Shown here: piece after piece, positions 17,434 to 28,720 of the stretch | Layout: every line of letters starts with the position of its first letter | How positions within the stretch are numbered: the stretch's first letter is position 1 | DNA from: Phymatolithon calcareum | Taxonomy: Eukaryota > Rhodophyta > Florideophyceae > Hapalidiales | Direction: 5' to 3' | Length of the DNA stretch: 64,000 bases | Assembly: GCA_977006965.1 (NCBI GenBank) | Contig: OZ345370.1 | Location: forward strand, 1,302,001-1,366,000 | The notes under the pieces: model-generated | What the model was told of the DNA's origin: nothing | Seen by the model: only the letters and a program-made list of their open reading frames with translations | The model's database searches: none | Program-made: the position numbers and the translations under genes

Positions 17434-19405
17434 TGTATTCGCGCTTATTTTATTGCACAGCCCAGATACTGTGTTACGTGTACATGTATCAAGTCAATAC
17501 TCTGCTTTCCCCGGGATAACTACTATATAAGCTCTAACACGGTCAATTTGCTGTCAATTAAATCAAACGACTCTGTCCAACGCTTGTGACATGTATGACA
17601 CCAAAAGGGTCATGGAAGGCTAAGCCAGGTGCGGAAGGTGTGCATGATGTGTGTGGTTCACACAGTGTGGACGAGGTGCATGTAGAAGGATTTTGATGGA
17701 GCCTGTGTTTCGTGTGGATATCGCGGTAGCGTTTTCTAGGCGATTGTGTGCTCATTGGCAATCCGGGACTAGATTAAGCGCGAGTTGAAGGGGAAAAACG
17801 TTGGAAAATTGGACAGCAGTCAGATCAGCGGGCACATGATTACATATGGTAGAACCAGAAGCAGCATTCGGTACGATAGCATGAAGCAGTTCGCCATTCG
17901 TCGCCTAGCACTTCTAGCTTCTCTGGAAACAGCAAATTGCTTGAGATGGATGAGTACAATTCGCGCAATTCAGTGTTGACCACGTGCGGTAAAAAGCAAC
18001 TCTATCGTCACTGGAGCTTCTTCCAAAACCCGATGGAACTAACAGTCTTCAATCTACAGTATCATGTTTTGTTCTTGAATGGTTATTAACAGCTTGATAG
18101 TCAAGGGAGCAGAAAGCCACCGTAGATTAAGTGTAAGCATGACCACAGCGTTGTAGGGAAAGAGTACTAAAATGAAGAGAGCAGCCCGGAGGGTATCGAC
18201 TACAGGAGAGATGTGATCCTCGCCATTCTGGCAAGTCAACTCTACAGATTGAGTTGGCGTCAGACACGGCTCATAAGGCTCAGCCAATCAACAGTATGAA
18301 CCTAATAAAAGCCTCCCAACTTAGTCGATGATTCAGGGAAAATAAGTACGGTACTCTGATGTACATCATGTACAACTGTTTCTGACAATGTTTTGTACTT
18401 GTGTAATAGAGATCCCTGTGCAAGCATCTGGAACCATATTCACGGAGTCGACTTAAATATGATGGACATGCTTTCCCAGCAGCGTTTCTCAACCCCTATG
18501 TAAAAACATAGTTAATTTTGCATGTCGATCCGTTATCTGGTCAATGGGTATAGGTTCATTCGTTCAATCATTTTGTGTATTCCCCTTGTGGGGCTAGCAA
18601 CAATTTGAGGGCCTGAGCTTCTTCCATTCTAATCTATTTGCTGCGAGTTTGACTGCTGCTTGCACGTTGAGGTCCGGAACGTCGTCAAAGATTGACTCTG
18701 GGGTTGGTTGGACGCAGTGAAGTAGGGGTATGGGTAAATTACTAAGCCCTCTTGCTTCTGTGGCTTACAGTATCAGGGGAGGTAATGCCCCGCCCACAAA
18801 GCTGCAACCTCCACCGGACGACAAGAAGGCGTCAGCCTGCTGCCCCACCGCTAGCTCCGATCTCTTTCCGCGACTTGTGAATGTTATGTGGGCGGTCGCT
18901 AGAGCGAAACCGTCGACTTGCACGGACACACTCCCCGGAGGAAAGCCTGTGAGATGAAACCACTATCAGTGGATGATTTTGAACTAAAGGCGAATGTACC
19001 ACTCTGGTCACAAACACCAATAGATCACCGTGATGGAAACACAAGTGGACATAACGGTGCTTCACACGCACCAGACCTACTATTGAAGGCAAAAGAAAAC
19101 ACCAAAATAAGGATACCTGGAGCAGTAACATGAGGCAGATAACACGACCGCCGAAGTTTGGTTCGATCCAGGACATTCACAAGCAGTATTGAGGTCAGCT
19201 ACAGGGCGTCGAGGGAGTCTAGGGGATCGCTATGCACAGCGGCGCAGGACATTAGAACGTTTGTAGAGCATGCATTGTAGGCGCTGGTGACGTGCAACTT
19301 CGTCCCCCCCGCGGGACACCAATCACGGGTGGCAAAATACTTACATTAGTTTGACTGCACTTTTCTGCTGAGTAAAAATGCATTACTTTATGTGATATAG
19401 TTTGG

Positions 19406-19746
19406 TCAGAGCCAAAGCATTGGAAAAAATAATTGCTATTGTAATTATTTAAATTATTGTTCCAATAATTTATTCCTGAGTCTCGCATATTTATTGTATT
19501 TATTGAGATCGTCGTGGTTGCGACAATTATTGTATCGGACTCCTCATTTTTTCGATCCGGTTATTCTATCGCGACAGAAAGTAGCAAGAAGGATCCAATA
19601 ATTCGGGGAATAACCAGTTATTTATACCTCGCTGAACTTGAATACAATAATTTATTGCATCTGCGTTCAACAATAAATTATTTATTCTCGACACTTTTCG
19701 AGAAAAGAATAAAAATAAATAAATAATTCCAATGCTTTGGTCAGAG
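19406..19746. mobile_element. 329-bp MITE-like element with 14-bp inverted repeats and 6-bp target duplication
   Basis: CCAAAGCATTGGAA at 19412 is matched by its exact complement TTCCAATGCTTTGG ending at 19740. TCAGAG flanks both ends directly (19406-19411 and 19741-19746). The interior is very AT-rich with repeated AATAATTTATT strings in both orientations and encodes nothing convincing. This is the structure of a non-autonomous DNA transposon. The family cannot be named from six bases of target duplication alone. Confidence 0.8.
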
Positions 19747-20108
19747 CCCTATTGTTGGTTTTTTAAAAATAGAGTATGCGAAGAGTAACTGGAAACAAGC
19801 AGGACTTGAACCGATTTGTCAGTGCTTCGGTTCATTTCGGTGCCGTGAAACATGCTGCACTCCTGCTAACAGAGATCAGAGTTCAGTGTTCAGGAATATT
19901 TCTGCATAGGGAGATGTACATTTCCCTAGATGTTTACGAACGTCTACGTTTTGAAACCGCACACCAAGGACATTTTTGTAAGAACGACACATATACGAGC
20001 CCCCAATTTTCCGGGTCGCAAGGGTTGGTTTTCTTTTAGTTAAGAGCTCTGTAGCGCTTAGAAGACATTACATCATTATATGTAGCTAATTAGTGCCACA
20101 AACCAAAG

Positions 20109-20220
20109 TAATAATGACTTCGGACTCTGTGAAGGCTCTTCCGGTTTGGGAAGTCTGGTTTGCAAAATGAGTATTCATGGACAGGGAGAGCCTTTGCAGA
20201 GTCTGAAGTAATTATTTTTA
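20109..20220. repeat. imperfect foldback, arms of about 30 bp
   Basis: A left arm containing GACTTCGGACTCTGTGAAGG is answered by a right arm containing CCTTTGCAGAGTCTGAAGT, with a loop of about 48 nt. Arms begin and end with AT-rich TAATAAT/ATTATTT. It may be another small foldback element. Confidence 0.65.
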
Positions 20221-20408
20221 TACGTTGCGGTCCCGGGGTTCATGTAGCTACCTGCGCACCAGGGGAGAAGTCCGGTACTTGATTCATAAGAAGGGGATCG
20301 CGTTTGGAATCACAAAGGGGGGAAGCTAAATGGCGACGTGAAAGAATTTACATATCCAAAATGAACTGCTCATTATACGTCGAAGTCTTAAAGAGCAGAA
20401 CGGGCATC

Positions 20409-21996
20409 CTAACCAGAATTCTTTGCGGCTTCACGTCGTATTGCGTACATAACCCAGCATCCTATAAGTGACGTCATTATTGCGTACGATGCATTGATCG
20501 CAAAACTCACATCGGAGTATTTCGGAGGTCCGACGATCAAAACCCAGAAAAGGCTTATGTCTCCAACTATAAAAAGACTGGCCAGCCGTTCTGCGAAAAG
20601 AGGAAGCGTAAACAGACATGCCAGCCATAGAATAAATACACCGATAGCCATCCATCTCAGCTTGTCCATCCGCTTAAAAATATTCGGCTTGCTTTCCGAC
20701 GATGACGCTGCCACAGCGAGTAACGGTACAAGTGATTGTTGCTGTGAGATCAAATAAACTAGTTGCGTTAATACCAACCCCACAAAGACTGTCACTCAAC
20801 AAATGACACACGACTCGCAACCAACAAAGTCAGACACAAACAAACACTCTTGACAGCAACAATCAAAAAATGAAAGAATTGCATGCATGCAAGTACGTAC
20901 AAGGTGCATCACGATTGGTAATTCCGCATTGTCCAGCCTCTTCAGCGAGTACATAAAGTGTTCGCGTTCCCCTACCGGAAAGCTGACCAATGAGATTTGC
21001 AAGGTTGATAACCAAATTTGTAATTTCTGCGGCAATGTACAACAGCGCATGCACAATAAGCAATTTTCGCTCAAATCGTCCAGCCATAATTCTCTTGAGA
21101 ATCGACATCTCCTCAACCAATTCCTTCTCCTTCAGAAGTGTGCCACACTCCGATTCGCTGCATCTCTCGTTCTCCTGCGCTGACGCTCCTGTTTCAACAT
21201 CACTCGCGCACACTGGGAAACCGAACTCCTCGTAGTCCAAGGCGAACGGATGGAGAAATGCGCGCAGATCTTTATCCCATGTCGTCTCGTTGGGGAAGAA
21301 TGTTATAGCGCGAAGAGTCATTTGAAATGCCTCATAGTACACGCGTGTAAGAATGGCAGACGCCCAGGTCAAGAATGCCCCGGATGCGTCGAGTGCCCCA
21401 TCCTCGGGTGATCCATTGGTGATCGATGCGACAAGAGCTGCAGAAACCTTAACGGCAAAAATTATAAGCAAACGCGCCACCAGAACTCCACCTAAGCGCA
21501 GCGCCTCATTTTCATCTTGGATTTTCCAGTCAGCTGCGGCGCTATAGATCACCGTCGCCAGCGCCACTGCGGCAGCGCTGCTGACAACGGACAGAGCGTA
21601 GCCAAGTTGAGTGGTTCCCAACGTCGGCGCTACGATAGTTGGATTGCGTATGCATTGCGGTTCTCCAACCTGCGGTGAGATAAGTGGAACGTTGGAGGGG
21701 AAAACAGGCGGGATGAGCTCATACGGCACAGGTGACCATGACGCGGACGGTGTGACAGACGGTGACGAAGCTGGGCTCATCTTGACTCCTGGCGGTATTG
21801 CGACAATCGGCGGAGGGGAAAGAGAAGTAGCGGCTTCGGATTGGGAGGGGGATGGCGGTAGCGCTGACCTTGATGCAGAGGGCGTTGGAATTACGGACGG
21901 GAGGTCGGAAAGTGTTGGAATTACCTGGGCGCTAGCGATGAGATTGCGATGCAGAATGAGAACGAGCAAAACTGTGCTTGAGTGGAAACGAGGCAT
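20409..21996 (-). CDS. multi-pass membrane protein of unknown family with secretory signal (two exons)
   Basis: Exon 1 is 20901-21996 and exon 2 is 20409-20794. The 106-nt intron starts GTACGT, has a TCTGAC branch-like site and ends TTGAG; the phase-1 join gives APL followed by TVFVGLVLTQ, which continues a hydrophobic helix. The product is 493 residues. Residues 1-24 are a signal peptide ending near ASAQ. Residues about 25-125 are Ser/Pro-rich and probably extracellular or lumenal. Then come about seven to eight hydrophobic segments, with an acidic Cys-containing loop (SECGTLLKEKELVEE) in the middle and a short basic C terminus. I do not recognise the family. Size and topology would fit a channel, a transporter or a receptor, but nothing visible decides. 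Confidence 0.75.
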
Positions 21997-22611
21997 GATG
22001 GGTACGTTTCAGGTCGTTGCCTGTGCATACGGATGGAGCAGGCTGCTTTCGGACACTGAGTTCTTTTGTCGTCGAATGTGTCCTCGATTGACGATGCGCA
22101 GATACGAATCGGACTTTGTTTGAAGAAAGCAGTGGGAGGAACATAACGGGCAAGTGCGTAGTTGAGCACACAAGTTCTATGACGCTGTGTTCGCATTGAA
22201 ACAAATACTTAAAAGAGCGAGCAGAGTCGCCAGATCGTTTGCAAACGAGTGGATACAATGCCGTTGCATTGGGTACTCATCGTGCACAGACCGGGCCCAA
22301 TTAGTTGAACGGCGTACCAGAAGATTTCCTTGTATGGCCTGCATGCGGTCCTTATACTGGCGCAGAAATAGAAAACAAGTATACCGATGAGACAAAATTA
22401 TTATGTTGCGCCACTGTGGAGGGTATCCACGCGTTTCGCTCCCAAGACATGGATTACATGAGATGTCAACAAGCAAACATCCTCCATGCCCCTGTTCCGA
22501 CTTGTTCATCTACAGTATGTGTAGACTGCCAAATGGGGAGTGTATGAATTTCCGACTTTCGAAGGCTCTGCCAAGGCTATGAATGTCTCATGACTACCGT
22601 AACGACAGTTC
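21997..22611. other. intergenic region
   Basis: It lies between two minus-strand genes and holds a TACAGTA at 22511. No gene or repeat is seen. Confidence 0.5.
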
Positions 22612-24084
22612 TCAGCCGCAGTCCGACTCAACGAGATAGAACGGCATTTTTGCATCAGCAATCGTGTCAAGGAACACCTTACGCTCTCTTTTCGTCAAGT
22701 GCATGTGAATTGTCATGTCACCGGACTCACGCTCACGCGGAACGATATTCCAAAAATGTTTCAATCCGACATGGGACTGAATGAACCTGGTGGCCCTTTC
22801 ACCACATCCCATATCAACATCGAACCACGGGAATTGACACCACGAGTTCAATGATATGCAGTCACCAGAACCACAGTCAGCGATAGCCACGAATTTAAGT
22901 CCATCACCAAACCCCAAATCTTGAGCCGCATTAAGCCACTTCAACTCACGAGTGAGTTCATCCCCTTTCTCTAAGCACGCGCGTAATCCCTTGTGCAACT
23001 GTTTTGCGAGATCGGCAACCACTTCAGTTATAACATTGTTCCCCATCGTTTTACTAACGTCCAATCGCAATGTGAATCCCTGCCCGACCCACATGTTCCC
23101 ACTGTATTCAGGAGGCGGGACGGAAACGCGGCGCCGCATGTTGATAATAGGTAGTACTTTTGTCACCTTGACCCCATCCGATGCACCAGCAACAGCGTTT
23201 GCAAAAAACAGCATCGCATACATCACCTCAAAGGAAGATACCCACGCTCCTTCCGGCAGCAACGCCATCGTCCGCTGCTTCCATGCCTTGACGCCGGCTG
23301 CATCAATACGGAGTTCCATTGCACTACAACGAGCCACACACCACAGAATACGCGGCAGATAGAGCATCTTTGCAACCCGATCCAGAGGACACGATACAGG
23401 AATAGGATAAGTAGCAAGAAGTTCCGCGCGGCTTTTCGGGCGGTCATCGGGGGCAAACTGCGGTTGACGTCGTTGTCCAAGCGGCTGTGGTGGCGACGGT
23501 GCGCACGCGGGCCAGTCACCGCCACAGTTGAACGACCATGTTTGCAGGAAATGGGCCACAGAATGGGAGTCTGCCAGCGCGTGATCGACGGCAACGGAAA
23601 GCACAGATATGTCACTAGCAGGGAAGAGGGAGAGACGCGCGTGAACGAGTGGACCGTGTTTCGAATTGGAAGGCATGGGCATGAGCACGGCGTCCACGCA
23701 CTGCCACTGACGTGAGCATGTGTAAGAACGTACGTCTTCCGAACGAATGGTGACTTCAAACAGTACACCGGCTGAGAAGTGTTCAACTAATCCCGAGCGC
23801 ACACGCCCTGAATATGCCGGGAAGGAATTCAACGTTACCGAGAGTGCGTCACGCAGTTTTTCGCCGCTCAGTAGAGTTTCGAAGCACAGGGTGGCGGTCA
23901 CGGGATATCCTAGCATCAGTTGGTCCATTCCTGACAGAGGTTCAGAAAGACCATCGAAACGCTCGGGTTGCTGCGGCCGCACTAACGTGCGGTCAATGCG
24001 TTGAATCATGCGACGGGAGCGAAAATAGCGGCGAAGGAGCAGCAAGAACGCCACTGTAAACAGAAAAACAAGTTCGCGGTACAT
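22612..24084 (-). CDS. BAHD-like acyltransferase with N-terminal membrane anchor
   Basis: This encodes 490 residues. BAHD enzymes transfer acyl groups from acyl-CoA to alcohols or amines of lipids or specialised metabolites. The catalytic HxxxD is present as DHALAD at about residue 168. LRDALSVTLNSFPAYSGRV is the typical N-terminal block (short strand, helix and GR). The usual C-terminal DFGWG is replaced by a weaker FDVDMGCG at the expected place. The first 20 residues are a hydrophobic helix followed by RRYFRSRR, so the enzyme is probably anchored in the ER with the active domain cytosolic. Most plant BAHDs are soluble, so the anchor is unusual. The substrate cannot be predicted. Confidence 0.8.
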   Translation of the reverse strand: MYRELVFLFTVAFLLLLRRYFRSRRMIQRIDRTLVRPQQPERFDGLSEPLSGMDQLMLGYPVTATLCFETLLSGEKLRDALSVTLNSFPAYSGRVRSGLVEHFSAGVLFEVTIRSEDVRSYTCSRQWQCVDAVLMPMPSNSKHGPLVHARLSLFPASDISVLSVAVDHALADSHSVAHFLQTWSFNCGGDWPACAPSPPQPLGQRRQPQFAPDDRPKSRAELLATYPIPVSCPLDRVAKMLYLPRILWCVARCSAMELRIDAAGVKAWKQRTMALLPEGAWVSSFEVMYAMLFFANAVAGASDGVKVTKVLPIINMRRRVSVPPPEYSGNMWVGQGFTLRLDVSKTMGNNVITEVVADLAKQLHKGLRACLEKGDELTRELKWLNAAQDLGFGDGLKFVAIADCGSGDCISLNSWCQFPWFDVDMGCGERATRFIQSHVGLKHFWNIVPRERESGDMTIHMHLTKRERKVFLDTIADAKMPFYLVESDCG

Positions 24085-24792
24085 GCTTTTTGAAAAAGCT
24101 CACACTTTCTCACAGCCTGGAATTTGGTGCCTTCTTTGGCAATATATCTCTGATGGTGTAGACCGAGCTCCTCTTTTCGGCTTGATAAGATCGAAGTGAT
24201 GAGCGGCGTGAAAGAGTATTATGGGAACGACGAGCGGCTCTGGTAGTCTTACCAGAAACAAAAACTATAGAGGTGATAGAAACTCACGGATTGGAGTGCT
24301 GTCCTTTTTCTTCGAATTACGGTAATTGAAGACACAGTAGTACCATAGAATGATCTCGCCGTCTGTCCTTGTATTATAGTCGGGGTCTTGAAGCCCGTCG
24401 CACGAACGAGACCTTTGTTCTACCAGGGGAGCATTCCCCTGGTTCTACCTTTGCGATGCCAAGGAAAGCGCTTGTCATTGCGATCTACTAAAAAGTGGTA
24501 CAGTAATGCTGTCGCAGCTGGCATAATTCAATTTAACCCGAATAGTATTTTTCAAATATTTTTATGCGGATAGCGCGGAATTCGATCCGCGGAGATTCCA
24601 TACTCGTGCACGGTATTGGCTGTGCTGTTGCCACCTGAAAAACGCATGCACGTCACTGTATGATAGGCCATGCCAGCCTGCCGTGCGTAGTACTGTAACT
24701 GAACAAGAGTTAACCTGCTTGAGATACTGTACAGTACCGAACGACCGAACTTCACACCCCTACCACTTTCGTCGTCAAAAAGAGCAAGAAAA
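24085..24792. other. divergent promoter region, acyltransferase/Spec3-like gene
   Basis: Four TACTGTA/TACAGTA heptamers are seen (24499, 24691, 24725, 24730); the last two overlap to form TACTGTACAGTA, about 60 bp before the start of the Spec3-like gene. No other gene is seen. Confidence 0.5.
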
Positions 24793-25160
24793 ATGGCCGA
24801 GGGATTCTGGAATACCCCGCCCCCGGCCCTGAAGCGCGTAAGTCCCTGCATCATTCCATTTTCACCGTCCGTCTTTTTTTTGTGACATGGCGCTGATATG
24901 TTTGTTGCCACTTGATTGCGTAGTTTCCCGCGCTTGTTTTTTTCATTGTCAACATCTGTGCGCCGGGCATTGGCACCATGGCCGTCGGTGTCATTGAGAG
25001 TTTCGATTGGAATATGATCTGTCTGGGCATCGTGCAAGCAATTACCTCTTTCATTATCGTCGGCTGGATCTGGTCGATTGTCTGGGGATATAATCTCTAC
25101 ATGAACTCAACGGGAGACGTTTCCGAGGAAAGGCAAAGCTTGGTTGAAAACATCGCGTAA
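24793..25160 (+). CDS. Spec3/Stum-like small membrane protein (two exons)
   Basis: Exon 1 (24793-24837) encodes 15 residues, MAEGFWNTPPPALKR. An 86-nt intron starts GTAAGT and ends GCGTAG. Exon 2 (24924-25160) continues FPALVFFIVNICAPGIGTM to give 93 residues. The spliced protein has two hydrophobic segments, with the PGIGTM turn between them and WIWSIVWG near the end of the second. This is the Spec3/Stum domain, known from sea-urchin ectoderm Spec3 and the insect and vertebrate mechanosensory protein Stum. The domain is very short and its biochemical role is unknown. Starting at the internal ATG (24978) would remove the first helix, so the spliced model is preferred. It is a near-minimal version with no long N-terminal extension. 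Confidence 0.8.
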
Positions 25161-25792
25161 AAACTAAGAGATGTGAACCATCCCCTGAGAAGCTAGATCT
25201 GTCAGTACACTCCATGGTTAATTCGCAGTAAATCCCTTGTCCTTGGACTCCAAAAATTGTTGTCATTGCAATGGTTTGGGACAGTGACGCTCCCCTTGCT
25301 GCAAGGAATCATTTGTCTGAGTCCACAGGATCTGGTCCAGGTTTGCAATTTGTACAATAAGTCATCAAGTGATAAAACTGGCAACGAATATCGGCGAGAG
25401 AAATCGCCCACAAGTGCACTGTATCTACGTAGTTCCCTTCCTCTTCTGACATCTTTTGTTGGCATGTAAACCTCCCGGTGAATCTCCAGCATCAGCATAT
25501 CGTGGTTTTTTCGGCGAGTATTTCCGTCCGTTCAACGGCGAGGAAGCAGATACATCCTTTCCCGGCACTTCCAACTTGTTACGGAGCCTTCCCGGATCTG
25601 TCTGCGAATGGCATGGATCACTATCAGAAGTGGAGGGCGAGGAAAGACTTGTCCAGCCGCGTGTTTCGGACGGAGTGCGCCATCACAGGAATCCTTGTCC
25701 ATAAAAACAAACAATCGGACAGCACAATGCAAACCACCTGTCTTCGCAAATTATGATACTCATCAAGTACAGTTTTTTATGATGTATGATAT

Positions 25793-25826
25793 CTGGAGCG
25801 TCCTGGAGCGTCCTGGAGCGTCCTGG
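25793..25826 (+). repeat. 10-bp tandem repeat, 3.4 copies
   Basis: CTGGAGCGTC is repeated three times without a change, followed by CTGG. Confidence 0.95.
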
Positions 25827-26003
25827 TGTGGAGGAAAGAGGCAACTAACTACTAATTTTAATAGTAATTAAATAGCGTTATTATAATAGCGCTGTTTGAC
25901 TATCTCGCTCATATTATAATATTATTATCATATGACAGTACCATCGTTAGAATCTTTACAGTCTTCAGAAGTAAATAATAATAATTATTATTATTAAAAT
26001 TAC

Positions 26004-26040
26004 GATGTCGCCTCTCAATAATTATCGATTTGGCGACATC
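26004..26040. repeat. hairpin in AT-rich tract
   Basis: GATGTCGCC is answered by GGCGACATC after 19 bases. Just before it the sequence is a run of TAA/TTA trinucleotides that is itself self-complementary. Confidence 0.75.
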
Positions 26041-26698
26041 AGAATAAATTAAATTGATGGCTGTGATTCGGATTTCAATTAATATGAAATATCTAAAGTT
26101 TTCATAATCCAGCGCTTTTTTAATGAGATCTTTTGAAACATCGCAGAAAGATAACCAATCAAACAAGGTGGAGGCCCAATTATTTTACAGCTTTCCAATA
26201 TATTCCTTTCTCATACGGTGCGTCTATTCAAACACATTTTTAATCGATGTCAAATTCGGACTTGATTTTCATCCAGCTTTCTTGCTTCTATTTCTAAAAA
26301 CCCTGAATTTTAGAAGAAATTGGGATGGTCTATAAATAGATACCCAACATGTCCTATACGTGTTTATACCTTTTCATAACTTCTTTTTGCTGGCTCTACA
26401 CGTAATGCCGTACCTTGCCCTATCATCTTGCGAAACTCTCCTGATCGCCATTCCAACGACCCGAGCCCGCCCTTTCGCCCCAATTCGACACTTTACGTCC
26501 GAGCGAGCATCAACAATCCTGCGAAGAGCGAAACGGCTTGCCCATCGCCACCCGTCTCCAGCCATATTGTATCCATTCATACAGTATATCCGTTCTCACT
26601 CCGCGGCGCAATTCCCCTGCTTCCAAATTCTTCGCTGATGCCCATGAGAGAACCGCGAACGCTATTGCGCTGAAAGCAGCGCCGAACAGCTTTCTCCA

Positions 26699-27913
26699 AT
26701 GTCGAAGACCGTCGAAAGAGAGTCGGAAAAAGGGACCGAAAAACCGCTTATCCCAGCGACTGAAAAAGCATCAGTACCACCGACCGAAAAAGCGTCATTA
26801 CCATCACCTGACGATTGTGAAAAGTCGTCCACGAAGCATCTCTCCAAGCGGAAAATGCGTGCCACTGCCAACGGGCATCGTACCATCCCTCTAAATGTAC
26901 CGAAACCAACAAAGTACCAACTATTGTTCCCTCATGTATTTGAGCAAATTCTCACTCCGCTCGACAATTTCATGTCGCGCGTTTGCCAAAAGCGCACTGG
27001 CGGACTACTGCACTCCTTCGTAATGAGTCTCACTTTTTTCAGTGCAATTGAGATCTCGCTCACTTCTCCTGTCACACTGTACGCCCTCGGCTACGACCGC
27101 GCGGCAGCGCTTTGCGGCTCTGTGCTATTGACGCTCTGCGTGTTGAGCCAAATTCCAAAAAAGTTTATTTTTCGTCCACGGCCCTGGATGTCCGGTCGCG
27201 CGCTTCCCATCCGGCAGGATAAGACGTCTTCCTTCCCATCTCGTGCTGTCGTGTGCGCCGTTGTTTTCTCGTGGCTAATCGGACAATCGTTGTATCTCGA
27301 GGAGATTTTACCGGGCAGATTACTTCCCGTTCGCCTGTGGTCTGGTATTGTGGTATGCTCAGCGTTGACGGCATTTGCGCGAATTAATGTTGGGGCGCAT
27401 TATGCTTCGGACACGATTTTCGGCTTTTTGTTGGGCATTGTCGTCATCAAGTTAGGTATGCGCGTTGAAGGATTTTGGGAAAGTGCAGGATGCTCGATTG
27501 CACAGGCGTATCCGTCAGGGCCTGACCAACTGCTTTCAGGTATTTCTGCAATCACGCGCGCTCCGTTGCGACGGCTTGTGTTCGCCATTGTTGTTGCATA
27601 TGTGATGACATTGGTGTCAATCCAGGGATTTTGGGTGAAATGCAGCTACGTATATGGCTTGCTACTGGCAGCAACGACCTTCAGAGGAGTGTTCTCATGT
27701 GCAGGACAGTCGCCAATGGTCCCAGTAGGGGCAGTGGCACAAGTGTTGGACCATGGCGATTTAAGAACACATCTGAAAGCGATTTTCTATTTTATGGCCT
27801 TTCTGCTGTTCGGAATGGCAACTCGGGGTAATAAGGGATATTTTCGAATTGTGGCATTCACTATCATCTACTTTGGAAGTTTATGTGGTGTGATTTATTG
27901 GCGATTGCGATAA
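26699..27913 (+). CDS. PAP2-family lipid phosphatase-like membrane protein lacking the motif-2 histidine
   Basis: This encodes 404 residues. PAP2 enzymes dephosphorylate phosphatidate, isoprenoid diphosphates or sphingoid phosphates within membranes. The N-terminal 65 residues are hydrophilic with two TEKAS repeats. Then six or more hydrophobic helices follow. Motif 1 is KKFIFRPRP (Lys154 to Pro162). Motif 3 is RINVGAHYASD (Arg228, His234, Asp238). Motif 2 should read PSGH or PSRH, but here it is FPSRAVV: the histidine that protonates the leaving group is absent, as if one codon had been lost. The protein may therefore be inactive, like vertebrate PLPP7, or use another residue. The 3' end of this gene is duplicated at 37.8 kb. 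Confidence 0.87.
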   Translation: MSKTVERESEKGTEKPLIPATEKASVPPTEKASLPSPDDCEKSSTKHLSKRKMRATANGHRTIPLNVPKPTKYQLLFPHVFEQILTPLDNFMSRVCQKRTGGLLHSFVMSLTFFSAIEISLTSPVTLYALGYDRAAALCGSVLLTLCVLSQIPKKFIFRPRPWMSGRALPIRQDKTSSFPSRAVVCAVVFSWLIGQSLYLEEILPGRLLPVRLWSGIVVCSALTAFARINVGAHYASDTIFGFLLGIVVIKLGMRVEGFWESAGCSIAQAYPSGPDQLLSGISAITRAPLRRLVFAIVVAYVMTLVSIQGFWVKCSYVYGLLLAATTFRGVFSCAGQSPMVPVGAVAQVLDHGDLRTHLKAIFYFMAFLLFGMATRGNKGYFRIVAFTIIYFGSLCGVIYWRLR

Positions 27914-28720
27914 GCGAAATACCTGCTCACCTTCTATCGAAGCACATGGCGTCTGATTTATTGGCCGTTTTGTGGAAATGGACGGAGGTGAAAGGCAGGT
28001 TCACGGCTGGATTTGATAACATAATTTGCTAACATTATTGACAATTTGCTCACGAGGCTTTCGGGACTACATGTTTTTGCGGAATTCGAGTAGGAAATGT
28101 CCCCTGTACAAATATGCCTGGTTTCTCGACAACTCCCTCTTCGATGTAAATAGAACGGCTCTTAAGTCGATTCGATTCCTGGTCCCATCGTCAAGCCGGA
28201 GTAATATGAGAGCTCGTCCGTTACCCACTCCACAGCCGGAGAGCATGGTTGCTGCCACAGGAACCCGTCGGCATACTGTATCATATCATATGCCGACGAG
28301 TTCCTTTCGGCTCCAAAGATGATCTTCGGTACAGTACGAGCCCGGTGCCAAGCGTCTCAGTCTGTGCGCGAGCGTTTTCCTAGTTTTGAAGTTAAACTTT
28401 CTGAGTAAAAAACCTGAATAATAATATTCATACAGGAAGAACCAAAATGCACCGGCTTGCCGCAGCAACGTGGACAAATAAAAATGCGAGAATATACGAT
28501 AGGGCGGATTTGTGGCACTGGTACATGATAGCACTAGGCACTGGTGTTTCTCTTGGTTCCCTCCGGCGTTCTACAGTATGTGTTTGTGAAAGCCCCAATC
28601 ACGAAGTACCGCTGGCCGGCTCAAGTGCACCCCGGAGAAAGCCTCTTGTACTCTGCACTGTATCCCAACCCGAACCAAAGAAAGTGTCGGTTCCGCCACG
28701 TCTCCCATTCGAAGGCGAAG
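27914..28720. other. intergenic region, first duplication unit
   Basis: This stretch has a diverged counterpart between the PAP2 fragment and the second exportin-7 gene (38338-40038), which is interrupted by insertions there. It holds one hairpin and TACTGTA/TACAGTA at 28274, 28330 and 28574. No gene is seen. Confidence 0.6.
28260..28304. repeat. hairpin with TACTGTA at the stem-loop border
   Basis: A 16-nt arm (GGAACCCGTCGGCATA) is answered by TATGCCGACGAGTTCC with one mismatch. TACTGTA starts in the end of the left arm. Confidence 0.85.

Larger units (their letters stand above)
17434..20408. other. 3-kb intergenic region
   Basis: Besides the two elements listed separately it has TACAGTA at 18055 and 18766. 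A minus-strand open frame of 114 codons at 18832-19176 has a donor-like GTATCC and an acceptor-like CACAG inside but no recognisable product, so it is not called. No other gene is seen. Confidence 0.4.
25161..26698. other. intergenic region between the Spec3-like and PAP2 genes
   Basis: Apart from the listed repeats, the section 25850-26340 is markedly AT-rich. TACAGTA lies at 26580, 119 bp before the PAP2 start. No further gene is supported. Confidence 0.45.
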
